Assembly (NCBI RefSeq): GCF_033406955.1
Contig: NZ_CP137734.1
Coordinates: 5,022,001-5,086,000, forward strand
DNA: 64,000 nucleotides
Reading direction: 5' to 3'
Source: Streptomyces violaceoruber
GTDB taxonomy: Bacteria; Actinomycetota; Actinomycetes; Streptomycetales; Streptomycetaceae
Positions within the stretch are counted from its first letter, which is position 1. Each line of letters starts with the position of its first letter. The position numbers and the translations under genes were made by a program. The notes under the pieces are model-generated. The model saw only the letters and a program-made list of their open reading frames with translations. It searched no databases and was not told where the DNA came from. Below are positions 34,412 through 43,600 of the stretch, in pieces.

Positions 34412-34615
34412 GTCGTCAGTCCTCTCCCCAGAGACGGATCGGCGACCGTGAACCGAAGCTCGCCGCTTCGGCCGGTCCGATGGGTCAATCAGACCAGAGC
34501 TTGTGAACCGAGTCAACACGGTTCACGGAGTCACGCAAGTACACGATGTGAACGGGGTCGGATCGCGTTCATCGGTAGGATCGGCCCCACACACCAGGAC
34601 GAGGGGGCCCCGAGC

Positions 34616-36655
34616 GTGCAGGAACACGGGACAGAGGTGACCGCCGCCGGTATCGCGCGGCTCGCCGGCGTCGGCCGCGCCGCCGTCAGCAACTGGCGCC
34701 GTCGGCACGCGGACTTCCCCAGACCGGTCGGCGGCACCGAGACCAGCCCGTCCTTCGCCCTCGCCGACGTCGAGGCATGGCTGCGCGCCCAGGGCAAACT
34801 CGCCGAGGTCCCCCCGCGCGAACGCGTCTGGCAGCAACTGGCCGGCCACCCGGAGGGCCCGGTCGCCGCCCTGGTGCAGGCCGGCTGCGTCCTCCTGCTG
34901 ATCCACGACCGCCCCACCCTCTGGCTGGACGCGAGCGCCGGCTCCGACGAACGCCTCGCCGACCTGCTGCCCGCCGCCCTCGACCAGGTGCTCGACGCCC
35001 GCTTCGGCACCGGCCCCCAGCGCGCCGTCACCACCCCGGCCGGCCCCCGGCTGCTCCCCTCCGCACCGCTGCTGCGCGGCGCCGCCGAACTCGCCGCCGG
35101 ACCGGGCGCCCGCAAGGCCTACGAGTTCCTGCTCGGCCGGCACCTCGACGCCAACCCGCGGCAGTACACGCTCACCCCGGACCCGCTCGCCGACCTGATG
35201 GCCGAACTCGCCGGTCCCGCCCGCACGGTGCTCGACCCCGCCTGCGGCACCGGCTCCCTGCTCCGCGCCGCTGCCGCCACCACCCGGCCCGGGCAGGAGC
35301 TGTACGGCCAGGAGAGCGAACCCGCGCTGGCCGCCCTCACCGCGCTGCGGCTCGCCCTGAGCACGGACGCCACCGTGCGCATCGCCGCAGGTGACAGCCT
35401 GCGCGCCGACGCCCGCACCGGCCTGCGCGCCGACGCCGCGCTGTGCCACCCGCCGTTCAACGAGCGCAACTGGGGCCACGACGAACTCGCCTACGACCCC
35501 CGCTGGGAGTACGGCTTCCCGGCCCGCACCGAGTCCGAACTGGCCTGGGTGCAGCACGCCCTGGCCCGGGTCAGGGACGGCGGCACCGTCGTCGTCCTGA
35601 TGCCGCCCGCCGCGGCCTCCCGCCGCTCCGGCCGCCGGGTCCGCGCCGACCTGCTGCGCCGGGGCGCGCTGCACGCCGTCATCGCCCTGCCGGTCGGCGC
35701 GGCACCGCCGTACAACCTCCCCCTGCACCTGTGGGTGCTGCGCCGGCCCGAGCGGGCGCCCGCACAGCCCGGGGTGCTGCTCGCCGACACGGGGCAGTTC
35801 GCCGGAGAGGGGCGCGGCGGGCCGGACTGGCGTTCCGTGCGGGACGCCGTACTCGACGCCTGGACCGCGTTCGACCGCACCGGCCGGCTCGACGACCGGC
35901 CGGGCCTCGCCCGCTGCCTGCCCGTCATCGAACTCCTCGACGACGACGTCGACCTGGCCCCCGCCCGCCACCTGCCGCCCCCCACCGCCACCGGCGGCAC
36001 CGAACGGCTCACGGACGTACGCGAGCGCCTCGACGAGACCCTGCGCCTGACCGCGGAGCTGGCCCCCGCGGCCCCCGGCACCGGACGCGCCGCACCGCGC
36101 AGGCCGCTCACCACCGTCGGCGAACTCGCCCGCGGCGGCGCCCTCGTGCTGCGCACCGGCACGAACGGCGGCCACGCGCGCGTGCCCCTGCTCACCGACC
36201 ACGACGTCCTCACCGGCACGGGCCCCTCGGGCACCCTCCCGGAGGGCGACGAGGAACCCGTCCTGACCGAACCCGGTGACGTCGTCGTGCCCGTCCTCGG
36301 CGGCGGCTCCGTCGCGCGCGTGATCGACGCGGACACGGCCGGCGCCGCCCTCGGACGCAACCTCGTGCTCCTGCGCCCCGACCCCGCCGCCCTCGACCCC
36401 TGGTTCCTCGCCGGGTTCCTGCGCGGCACCGCCAACCACCGGCAGGCCAGCAGCTACGCCTCCACCGCCACCCGCCTCGACGTACGGCGCCTCCAACTGC
36501 CCCGGCTGCCCCTCGAAGCCCAGCGCGGCTACGGCGACCGCTTCCGCGCCCTCGACGAGTTCGAGCGCGCGCTGCGCCTCGCGGGCCGCCTGGGGGAGCA
36601 ACTGGCGCGGGGCATGTACGACGGGCTCACGGACGGCACGGTCGCCCCCGACTGA
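34616..36655 (+). CDS. HTH - N6 DNA methylase - specificity-like fusion with an altered catalytic motif
   Basis: The 679-aa protein has three parts. Residues ~5-60 form a helix-turn-helix (VTAAGIARLAGVGRAAVSNW then FALADVEAWLRAQGK). Residues ~175-400 form a type I-like methylase core: SAM motif VLDPACGTGSLLRAA, then LCHPPFNERNWG where motif IV (N/D)PP(F/Y) would be. Residues ~500-679 look like an HsdS-type recognition half (TVGELARGGALVLRTG; EPGDVVVPVLGGGSVARVID; DPWFLAGFLRGTANHRQ; long C-terminal helix). His replaces the catalytic Asn/Asp of motif IV, so methylation activity is doubtful. No restriction subunit is nearby. GTG 34616 has GAGGGGG upstream; GTG 34637 is an alternative. Confidence 0.8.
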   Translation: MQEHGTEVTAAGIARLAGVGRAAVSNWRRRHADFPRPVGGTETSPSFALADVEAWLRAQGKLAEVPPRERVWQQLAGHPEGPVAALVQAGCVLLLIHDRPTLWLDASAGSDERLADLLPAALDQVLDARFGTGPQRAVTTPAGPRLLPSAPLLRGAAELAAGPGARKAYEFLLGRHLDANPRQYTLTPDPLADLMAELAGPARTVLDPACGTGSLLRAAAATTRPGQELYGQESEPALAALTALRLALSTDATVRIAAGDSLRADARTGLRADAALCHPPFNERNWGHDELAYDPRWEYGFPARTESELAWVQHALARVRDGGTVVVLMPPAAASRRSGRRVRADLLRRGALHAVIALPVGAAPPYNLPLHLWVLRRPERAPAQPGVLLADTGQFAGEGRGGPDWRSVRDAVLDAWTAFDRTGRLDDRPGLARCLPVIELLDDDVDLAPARHLPPPTATGGTERLTDVRERLDETLRLTAELAPAAPGTGRAAPRRPLTTVGELARGGALVLRTGTNGGHARVPLLTDHDVLTGTGPSGTLPEGDEEPVLTEPGDVVVPVLGGGSVARVIDADTAGAALGRNLVLLRPDPAALDPWFLAGFLRGTANHRQASSYASTATRLDVRRLQLPRLPLEAQRGYGDRFRALDEFERALRLAGRLGEQLARGMYDGLTDGTVAPD

Positions 36656-36793
36656 GCCGCCCGCGCGGGCCGAGTGACCAGGACGACAACGGTTCGGTAC
36701 AACCCGGGGCCGCTCGTCCGTGTCGGCCTATACGCTCGACTCCGCACCGGTCGCCCGGCGCACGTCCGTCTCGTCAGGTCTCCAGGAGAAGTC

Positions 36794-37399
36794 ATGCACG
36801 GCCACGGCTATGCGCCGCCACCGCCGCCGCGCCGCCCCAGGACCGCGGTGCTGGTCCTGTCGCGCGTCTTCTTCGTGGCCCTGGCCCTGTTGAGCATCGG
36901 GTTCCTCGCCTGGATATCGACGCTGTACGCGGCCATCGTGAGCCGTCGGCCGCGCGACTGGTGGGTCTTCGCCGCGACCGCCGCCGCCCTGGTGATCAGT
37001 TTCTGCTTCCTGGCCACCGACGACACCGACGACTTCAGCACCCCGGCCGGCACCACCGGAATGATCATCCTGCTGCTCAACGCCTGCGTCTGCGCCGGGT
37101 ACTTCCTCTACGCCGACATCAGTCACCACCGGCGGCCGCCCCACCCCGGCCACGTCGTCGCGATGCCGCCGCCCCCGGCGGCCGGATACGGACACCCGCA
37201 GCCCTCGTACCCCTACACCCCGCCACCCGCCGCCCCCGTGCAGACGCCGGTCCCGCCGTACCAGGCCGCGCCGCCGCAGCACCCCCCGGCGCCCGCCCGC
37301 ATCGACCAGGTCCGCGCCGAACTCGACGAGCTCAGCGACTACCTGCGCAACCACGACGGCCGCGACGGCCGCGACGGCGGCCACCGGGGCGGAAGGTGA
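36794..37399 (+). CDS. Proline-rich membrane protein coupled to a Ser/Thr kinase
   Basis: The 201-aa protein has a short PPPPP N-terminus, three hydrophobic segments (~18-42, 53-70, 85-106), a Pro/Tyr-rich cytoplasmic stretch (~115-165) and a C-terminal helix (RIDQVRAELDELSDYLRNHD) ending in a Gly/Arg/Asp repeat. ATG 36794 has CAGGAGAA upstream. Its stop overlaps the kinase GTG (GTGA), so it is a candidate membrane partner or substrate of the kinase; that link is inference. Confidence 0.7.
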   Translation: MHGHGYAPPPPPRRPRTAVLVLSRVFFVALALLSIGFLAWISTLYAAIVSRRPRDWWVFAATAAALVISFCFLATDDTDDFSTPAGTTGMIILLLNACVCAGYFLYADISHHRRPPHPGHVVAMPPPPAAGYGHPQPSYPYTPPPAAPVQTPVPPYQAAPPQHPPAPARIDQVRAELDELSDYLRNHDGRDGRDGGHRGGR

Positions 37400-38928
37400 C
37401 CGCGGCGGCCGGACGCGTGGTCGCCGGCCGGTACGAGCTGTCCACGCTCATCGGCCAGGGCGGCATGGGACAGGTCTGGACGGCCTACGACCGGCGCCTG
37501 GACCGGCGCGTGGCGGTGAAGCTGCTGCGCCCCGACAAGGTCGCCGGGGCGGAGGCCGACGAACTGCGCCGCCGGTTCGTGCGCGAGTGCCGCATCACCG
37601 CGCAGGTCGACCACCCCGGCCTGGTCACGGTGCACGACGCGGGCAGCGAGGGCGAGGAGCTGTTCCTCGTCATGCAGTACGTGGACGGCGCCGACCTCTC
37701 CGACCACCTCGCCGAGCACGATCCGTACCCCTGGCAGTGGGCCGTCGCGGTCGCCGCCCAGCTGTGCGCCGTCCTCAGCGCCGTGCACGCCGTGCCGATC
37801 GTCCACCGCGACCTCAAGCCGCGCAACGTCATGGTCAAGCAGGACGGCACCGTCACGGTCCTCGACCTCGGCGTCGCCTCCGTCATGGACGCCGACACCA
37901 CCCGCCTCACCCACACCGGCACCCCCATCGGCTCGCCCGCCTACATGGCGCCCGAGCAGGCCATGGGCGGCGCCGTCGGCCCGTACACCGACCTGTACGC
38001 ACTCGGCGTACTGCTGCACGAACTGCTCAGCGGCGACGTCCCGTTCGCGGGATCCACGGCGCTCGGCGTACTGCACCGGCACCTGTACGAGCCCCCGCTG
38101 CCCGTGCGCCGCATCCGCCCCGAGGTCCCGGAGGCGCTCGAAGCCCTGGTCCTGCGCCTGCTCGCCAAGGACCCGCAGCACCGCCCCGACTCCGCGCAGG
38201 AGGTCTACGAGCACCTCGCACTGCTGCTCCCCGCGCTCGGCGTGCCCACCGGCGGCCCCCTGGACCCCACCCGCCCCTTCGTGCGCCCGCACGCCCCCTG
38301 GCCGGACCGCGCCCGCACCCCCGCGCCGCAACCGGCCCCCGTACCGCCCGCCGCCGAGGCCGCCAAGCCGGACGTCGCCCGCGCCGTCGACGACGTCAAG
38401 CGCCTCCTCGGCGAGGGCCGCATCACCCAGGCCGTCGACGTCCTCGGCGCGATCCTGCCCGCCGCCGCCGAACAGCACGGCGAACGCTCCCCGGTCGTGC
38501 GCACTCTGCGCAGGCAGTACGCGGCGACCCTCATGGACGACGGCCAGTACCGGCGCGCCCTGCCCGAACTGCGCCGCCTCGCCGACGAACGCGCCGCCGA
38601 GGCCGGCCAGGCCGACCCGCAGTGCCTGCGCCACCGCTACGACGCGGCCCAGTGCCTGGAACAGCTCGGCGAACCGGCCGCCGCCCTCGCCGAGTACCGG
38701 GCGCTGCTGCCGTACTACGAGAACCAGTACGTCGCCGGCGACCCCGACCTGGCCCACGACGTCCGCCGCCGCATCGGCCACCTCCTGCTCGCCCTCGGCG
38801 ACCGCGCCGCCGCCCACGACACGCTGGCCCGGCTGCTGCACGACGTGGAGCGCGTCCACGGTCCCGGCCATCCGCTCGCGGCCGACATCCGGCGCACGCT
38901 CCAGTGGCTGGGCCGGATGCACGGCTGA
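37396..38928 (+). CDS. Soluble Hanks-type Ser/Thr protein kinase with a TPR-like C-terminus
   Basis: The 510-aa protein has a kinase domain at ~12-275: Gly loop LIGQGGMGQVWTAYD, ATP Lys in VAVKLLRP, catalytic HRDLKPRNVMV (~137-147), metal loop DLGVA (DLG rather than DFG), GSPAYMAPEQ and YALGVLLHELLSG. Pro-rich linker ~285-325. C-terminal ~330-510 is helical with repeated DDGQYRRALPELRRLADERA / LGEPAAALAEYRALLPYYEN units, a tetratricopeptide-like scaffold. No transmembrane helix is evident, unlike PknB-type sensors. GTG 37396 is translationally coupled to the membrane protein upstream. Confidence 0.88.
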   Translation: MTAAAGRVVAGRYELSTLIGQGGMGQVWTAYDRRLDRRVAVKLLRPDKVAGAEADELRRRFVRECRITAQVDHPGLVTVHDAGSEGEELFLVMQYVDGADLSDHLAEHDPYPWQWAVAVAAQLCAVLSAVHAVPIVHRDLKPRNVMVKQDGTVTVLDLGVASVMDADTTRLTHTGTPIGSPAYMAPEQAMGGAVGPYTDLYALGVLLHELLSGDVPFAGSTALGVLHRHLYEPPLPVRRIRPEVPEALEALVLRLLAKDPQHRPDSAQEVYEHLALLLPALGVPTGGPLDPTRPFVRPHAPWPDRARTPAPQPAPVPPAAEAAKPDVARAVDDVKRLLGEGRITQAVDVLGAILPAAAEQHGERSPVVRTLRRQYAATLMDDGQYRRALPELRRLADERAAEAGQADPQCLRHRYDAAQCLEQLGEPAAALAEYRALLPYYENQYVAGDPDLAHDVRRRIGHLLLALGDRAAAHDTLARLLHDVERVHGPGHPLAADIRRTLQWLGRMHG

Positions 38929-39078
38929 CCACCGCCGCCACGCGGACCGGGTACGAGGCGGTGCCCGAAGTCCTGATGAATCGTTGGTCCAATGGGTTGG
39001 CCAGAGCCGGGCCACTGCCTAACATCGATCATCGCAAGACTTTGTGCACCGTCGCACAATCTCCAACGGGAGGTTCCC

Positions 39079-39726
39079 TTGCACCGCCGCCGTCGCTCCG
39101 CGCTCCTCCTCACCGCCGCGATCGCCGCCGCGGCACCCCTGCTCGCCGCCTGCGGCAACGACGCGCATCCGGGCGCGGCGGCCGTCGTCGGCGACCAGCG
39201 GATCACCGTCGCCCAGCTGGAGAACCGCGTGGACGAGGTGCGCGAGGCACAGCGCGCCGCCGTCCCGGACGACACCCAGTACCAGCAGGTCGTCGCCCGG
39301 ACCGGCACCCTCACCCGCGACACCCTGCACGGCATGGTCCTCGACCGGGTCCTGCACCGCGCCGCCCAGGACGCCGGGGTGACCGTCAGCCGCAAGGAAG
39401 TGCAGGACATGCGCGGCGAGCTGGAGAAGCAGGCCGGCGGCCCCGAGCAGCTGGAGACGGTCTGGCTCCAGCAGTACGGCGTCGCCCCCGACCGCCTCGA
39501 CGACAACCTCCTCGTCCAGATCGAGGCCCAGAAGCTCGCCCAGAGCCTCGGCACCGACACCAGCCGCCCCGAGTTCTGGCAGGCCCTGTCCGAGGCCTCC
39601 AAGAAGCTCGGCGTCGACCTCAACCCGCGCTACGGCGCCTGGGACGTCCAGAAGAGCAGCCGCGTCGACACGCGGACACCGTGGGTGCGGGAGATCACGG
39701 CGGCGGGCTCCCAGCAGCCGGCTTAG
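39079..39726 (+). CDS. SurA N-domain-like lipoprotein
   Basis: The 215-aa protein has an Arg-rich signal peptide with lipobox LLAAC, then AVVGDQRITVAQLENRVDEV and a helical domain with RDTLHGMVLDRVLHRAAQDA and VSRKEVQDMRGELEKQAGGP, the pattern of SurA/PrsA N-terminal chaperone domains. The peptidyl-prolyl isomerase domain is absent, so it would be a chaperone only. The start is a rare TTG at 39079 with GGGAGG seven nt upstream; the next in-frame Met is far inside. mazG follows after 76 bp. Confidence 0.82.
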   Translation: MHRRRRSALLLTAAIAAAAPLLAACGNDAHPGAAAVVGDQRITVAQLENRVDEVREAQRAAVPDDTQYQQVVARTGTLTRDTLHGMVLDRVLHRAAQDAGVTVSRKEVQDMRGELEKQAGGPEQLETVWLQQYGVAPDRLDDNLLVQIEAQKLAQSLGTDTSRPEFWQALSEASKKLGVDLNPRYGAWDVQKSSRVDTRTPWVREITAAGSQQPA

Positions 39727-39802
39727 TACCCCTGAGCAGCGGCGATACCGCCCCCTGTGGACAACTCGGGGGGCCGTCGGCGGTGTGCGTTAGGTTCGAG
39801 GA

Positions 39803-40780
39803 GTGAACGCAACCACCGCCGGCGCGACCGCCCCCGACCAGGGCCGCATCGTCCTGCTCACCACCAGCCACCGCGTCGCCCCCGGCCTGCTGTCCTGGCC
39901 CGCGTGGCAGGCCCTGCGCACCGCCGACCGCGTCGTGTGCGCCGACGGAGCCCACCCCCAGCTGCCCTATCTGCGCGAGGCGGGGATACGGGTCGAGGAG
40001 ACGGCCCCGACCGCCGAGGAACTGGTGGACGACTGCGCCGGCGGCCGTACCGCGGTGGTCGTCGCGACCGGCGAGGGCGACCCCGCGCTCACCGACGGCC
40101 TGGCCCGCCTCGCCGGCTCCGGCCGCGTCCCGATGCCCGACCTCGAACTGCTCCCCGCCTCCTACGACCTCCCGGGCGCCCGCCTCCTCGACCTCGTCCA
40201 GGTCATGGACCGCATCCGCCTCGAATGCCCCTGGTCCTCGCAGCGCACCCACGAGGGGCTGGCCAAGTACGCCATCGAGGAGGCGTACGAACTCGTCGAG
40301 GCCATCGAGGACGGCGACCGCGACGAGCTGCGCGAGGAGCTGGGAGACGTGCTCCTCCAGGTCGTCTTCCACGCCCGCATCGCCGAGGAGGACCCCGACG
40401 CCCCGTTCTCCGTGGACGACGTGGCCGGCACCATCGTCGACAAGCTCGTCCACCGCCATCCGCACGTCTTCGGCGACGAGACGGCCGACACCCCCGAGGA
40501 GGTCCGCGCCCACTGGCTGCGCACCAAGGCCGCCGAGAAGCAGCGCACCTCGGTCACCGAGGGCGTCCCCCTCGGCCAGCCCGGCCTGGCCCTCGCCGCC
40601 AAGCTCCACTCCCGCGTCCGCACCGCGGGCCTCGACGTCCCGCTCCCCGCCGGCGAGGGCATCGGCTACGACCTGCTCGCCCTCGCCGCCCGAGCCGAGT
40701 CCGAGGGCACCGACCCCGAGGCGGCCCTGAGAGCGGCGGCCCGCACCTACCGGGACGCGATCCGGGCGGTCGAGGGATGA
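39803..40780 (+). CDS. mazG: MazG-family nucleoside triphosphate pyrophosphohydrolase
   Basis: The 325-aa protein has an N-terminal domain of ~115 residues resembling the tetrapyrrole-methylase-like part of actinobacterial MazG (RIVLLTTSHRVAPGLLSWPA). The MazG domain follows (LECPWSSQRTHEGLAKYAIE, EEAYELVEAIEDGD, REELGDVLLQVVFHARIAEE), with the ExxE-12-28-ExxD metal pattern. It hydrolyses non-canonical NTPs. GTG 39803 has GAGGA directly upstream. TAGGTT at 39791-39796 could be a -10 element giving a nearly leaderless mRNA. Its stop overlaps the P450 start. Confidence 0.9.
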   Translation: MNATTAGATAPDQGRIVLLTTSHRVAPGLLSWPAWQALRTADRVVCADGAHPQLPYLREAGIRVEETAPTAEELVDDCAGGRTAVVVATGEGDPALTDGLARLAGSGRVPMPDLELLPASYDLPGARLLDLVQVMDRIRLECPWSSQRTHEGLAKYAIEEAYELVEAIEDGDRDELREELGDVLLQVVFHARIAEEDPDAPFSVDDVAGTIVDKLVHRHPHVFGDETADTPEEVRAHWLRTKAAEKQRTSVTEGVPLGQPGLALAAKLHSRVRTAGLDVPLPAGEGIGYDLLALAARAESEGTDPEAALRAAARTYRDAIRAVEG

Positions 40781-42078
40781 CCGGCAGCTCTTCCGCCCCG
40801 GTCCCCGAGCTGTTCAGCTGGGAGTTCGCGAGCGATCCGTACCCCGCCTACGCGTGGCTGCGCGAGCACGCCCCCGTGCACCGCACCCGGTTGCCCAGCG
40901 GAGTGGAGGCGTGGCTGGTCACCCGGTACGCCGACGCGAAACAGGCGCTCGCCGACCCGCGGCTGTCCAAGAACCCGGCCCACCACGACGAGCCCGCGCA
41001 CGCCAAGGGCAAGACCGGCATCCCGGGGGAGCGCAAGGCCGAGCTGATGACCCATCTGCTCAATATCGACCCGCCCGACCACACCAGGCTGCGGCGGCTG
41101 GTCAGCAAGGCGTTCACACCGCGCCGCGTGGCCGAGTTCGCGCCCCGGGTGCAGGAGCTGGCCGACGGTCTCATCGACCGGTTCGCGGACACCGGCTCCG
41201 CCGACCTGATCCACGATTTCGCCTTCCCGCTGCCCATCTACGCCATCTGCGACCTGCTCGGCGTCCCCCGCGAGGACCAGGACGACTTCCGGGACTGGGC
41301 GGGCATGATGATCCGTCACCAAGGGGGTCCGCGCGGCGGCGTAGCCCGGTCGGTGAAGAAGATGCGCGGCTACCTCGCCGACCTCATCCACCGCAAGCGC
41401 GCCGCGCTGCCACCCGAGCCCGCCCCCGGCGAGGACCTCATCTCCGGCCTGATCCGCGCCTCCGACCACGGTGAGCACCTCACCGAGAACGAGGCCGCGG
41501 CCATGGCCTTCATCCTGCTCTTCGCAGGGTTCGAGACCACGGTCAACCTCGTGGGCAACGGCACGTACGCCCTGCTCACCCATCCCGAGCAGCGGGAGCG
41601 GCTGCAGACCTCGCTGGCCGCCGGGGAGCGCGGCCTGCTGGAGACCGGCGTCGAGGAACTCCTGCGGTACGACGGCCCGGTGGAGCTGGCCACCTGGCGC
41701 TTCGCCACCCGGCCGCTGACCATCGGCGGCCAGGACGTCGCGGCCGGCGACCCGGTCCTCGTCGTGCTGGCCGCCGCCGACCGGGACCCGGAGCGGTTCA
41801 CCGACCCGGACACCCTGGACCTCGCCCGCCGCGACAGCCAGCACCTCGGGTACGGCCACGGCATCCACTACTGCCTCGGCGCCCCGCTCGCCCGGCTGGA
41901 GGGGCAGACGGCGCTGGCCACGCTGCTGACCCGGCTGCCGGACCTCCGCCTCGCCGCTGACCCGGCCGAACTCCGGTGGCGCGGCGGCCTCATCATGCGA
42001 GGTCTGCGCACCTTGCCCGTCTCGTTCACACCGCCCGCGTCATCGGCCGGCAACGGTCCGTCGCCGACGCAAAAGTGA
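40777..42078 (+). CDS. cyp107U1: Cytochrome P450, CYP107 type
   Basis: The 433-aa soluble bacterial P450 has the I-helix oxygen motif LLFAGFETT, the ExxR motif in VEELLRY, the PVELATWRFA region, and heme loop LGYGHGIHYCLGAPLARLEG with the Cys ligand. Position after mazG and before the rpf pair matches CYP107U1 of S. coelicolor, which I recall being linked to sporulation; the symbol rests on this and on sequence type. No redox partner or biosynthetic cluster is adjacent. Substrate unknown. Translationally coupled to mazG (ATGA). Confidence 0.85.
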   Translation: MTGSSSAPVPELFSWEFASDPYPAYAWLREHAPVHRTRLPSGVEAWLVTRYADAKQALADPRLSKNPAHHDEPAHAKGKTGIPGERKAELMTHLLNIDPPDHTRLRRLVSKAFTPRRVAEFAPRVQELADGLIDRFADTGSADLIHDFAFPLPIYAICDLLGVPREDQDDFRDWAGMMIRHQGGPRGGVARSVKKMRGYLADLIHRKRAALPPEPAPGEDLISGLIRASDHGEHLTENEAAAMAFILLFAGFETTVNLVGNGTYALLTHPEQRERLQTSLAAGERGLLETGVEELLRYDGPVELATWRFATRPLTIGGQDVAAGDPVLVVLAAADRDPERFTDPDTLDLARRDSQHLGYGHGIHYCLGAPLARLEGQTALATLLTRLPDLRLAADPAELRWRGGLIMRGLRTLPVSFTPPASSAGNGPSPTQK

Positions 42079-42221
42079 CACGCGCTCAACTCTGTGATCT
42101 TCACGTGATCTGCGCGGCATGAACTTGTGACAAGCGATGATCTCCCTATACGTTCACGGATCAACGTGGTGTCGAGCGTCAACCGCCGCGTGGTCCCCGT
42201 CGTCTTGTGAAAGGTCGTCGC

Positions 42222-43247
42222 ATGCTCTCCGGGAACGGTCGTCACCGCCGCCCCCGCCAGGCACCCGCACTGGTCGTCGCCGCCGGAGTGACCGGCTCCG
42301 CCATCGCGATCCCGCTGCTCGGCGCCACCGGCGCCCACGCGGCCGACTCCACGAACTGGGACCAGGTCGCCGAGTGCGAGACCGGCGGCGCCTGGAGCCA
42401 GAACAGCGGCAACGGGTACTACGGCGGCCTGCAGCTGTCCCAGGATGCCTGGGAGCAGTACGGCGGTCTGGACTACGCTCCCAGCGCCGACCAGGCCAGT
42501 CGCTCCCAGCAGATAAGAATCGCCGAGAAGATACACGCGTCGCAGGGCATCGCCGCCTGGCCGACCTGCGGTCTGCTCGCCGGCCTGGGCAACGGCTCCG
42601 GGGGCACGGGCGACGGCTCCGGCGCGGCCGGTGACGGGGCGTCGGAAGGTTCGGACGCCTCGGGGGAGCAGGACACCACCAAGTCGTCCGAATCGCCCGC
42701 GACCACCGAAACGCCCGAGTCGTCCCAGTCATCCGAGTCGTCCGGCTCGTCCGAGACGCCGGAGTCGACGTCCGGAGCATCCTCTTCGTCCCCTTCGCCC
42801 TCTTCTTCGCCGTCGTCGTCTGACGCCCCGTCCGACGGTTCGAGCGGCGCGTCGGGCGACTCGTCCGACGGTGCGGGCCAATCCGCCAAGCCGGACACTT
42901 CCACCGAATCCGACCCCTCCGGCAGTGCCGAACCGCAGGGCACCGAGGGCTCGTCCGGCTCCGGCAAGCACCGCGGCGGCAGCGCGGACGAGGGTGCGAC
43001 GGGAGAGGGCCGTACGGACCCGGCGTCGGGCCGCCACGCCTCGCGCGACGGTGGCGAGCGAGAGGCCGGGGACGGGCGTTACGTCGTCCGCACCGGCGAC
43101 AGTCTCTGGGCCATCGCCGACTCCCTTGACGTCGACGGCGGGTGGCACGCGCTCTACGCCGACAACGAGACCGTCGTCGGTGCCGACCCCGACCACATCC
43201 TGCCCGGTCAGACGCTCACGGTCACGGGCGAATCGGGCGAAAAGTAG
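42222..43247 (+). CDS. rpfB: Resuscitation-promoting factor with Ser-rich linker and LysM
   Basis: The 341-aa secreted muralytic enzyme has a signal peptide at ~1-40 (AIAIPLLGATGAHA), an Rpf transglycosylase-like domain at ~43-115 (NWDQVAECETGGAWSQNSGN with the catalytic Glu in CETGG; GYYGGLQLSQDAWEQYGG; TCGLL), a ~160-residue linker dominated by Ser/Pro/Glu/Thr, and a C-terminal LysM (RYVVRTGDSLWAIADSLDVD ... HILPGQTLTV) for peptidoglycan binding. ATG 42222 has GAAAGG at 7 nt. The symbol follows my recollection of S. coelicolor naming (neighbour of rpfA) and is less certain than the function. Confidence 0.88.
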   Translation: MLSGNGRHRRPRQAPALVVAAGVTGSAIAIPLLGATGAHAADSTNWDQVAECETGGAWSQNSGNGYYGGLQLSQDAWEQYGGLDYAPSADQASRSQQIRIAEKIHASQGIAAWPTCGLLAGLGNGSGGTGDGSGAAGDGASEGSDASGEQDTTKSSESPATTETPESSQSSESSGSSETPESTSGASSSSPSPSSSPSSSDAPSDGSSGASGDSSDGAGQSAKPDTSTESDPSGSAEPQGTEGSSGSGKHRGGSADEGATGEGRTDPASGRHASRDGGEREAGDGRYVVRTGDSLWAIADSLDVDGGWHALYADNETVVGADPDHILPGQTLTVTGESGEK

Positions 43248-43384
43248 AGGGAGTTCGCGTCACGGTTAGAGACCGTATGTCCCTTTTGGATCTCGTGAGA
43301 GATAGGTCTCAGAAGCCGTGATCGTCTTTGAAAATCCGCGGAGCGCGTGTCTACGGTCATGACCGCTCGCCACCGCGGGCCCCG

Positions 43385-43585
43385 ACAGCCGCAACGCCGA
43401 ATCCTGCCAGCGGCCGTACGGGAACAGTCGTCGCGTCAAGCGCCGAAGGCAGGAGCGGGGGACCCAAGGTAAGTGCCGCACCGGGCAGTTGAGCCGGAGC
43501 GGCTAGGGGTGGAGCCGAGTTCCGCGAGGAACCCGGCCGGGCAACTCAACCGGCCCGAACCCGACAGCTCACCTCGCAGGCGTCG
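43385..43585 (+). ncRNA. ydaO/yuaA-type cyclic di-AMP riboswitch upstream of rpfA
   Basis: The leader contains the conserved blocks of the class in order: acgccgaatcctgcc (43394-43408), its pairing partner ggcaggagcgggggaccca (43448-43466), ggggtggagccg (43506-43517), and the 3' block gcccgaacccgacagctcac then ctcgcaggcg (43553-43582). It ends about 15 nt before the rpfA ATG, so it can mask the ribosome site or, more likely, control elongation. In S. coelicolor an rpfA leader of this type is known to respond to c-di-AMP. Nothing else is recognised between 43248 and 43385. Confidence 0.88.
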
Positions 43586-43600
43586 GTGAGGGGATCAACC

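Noticed and set aside
34616..36655. Complete restriction-modification system
   Set aside because: No HsdR or other endonuclease gene is nearby, and the methylase catalytic motif is altered.
40777..42078. Cytochrome P450 as part of a secondary-metabolite cluster
   Set aside because: It is coupled to mazG and surrounded by housekeeping and cell-wall genes; no synthase, regulator or transporter of a cluster is adjacent.
42079..42221. Second riboswitch or Crp site upstream of rpfB
   Set aside because: The gap has a TCACGTGA palindrome and gtgatc repeats, but no conserved ydaO blocks; a Crp site is possible but not convincing.
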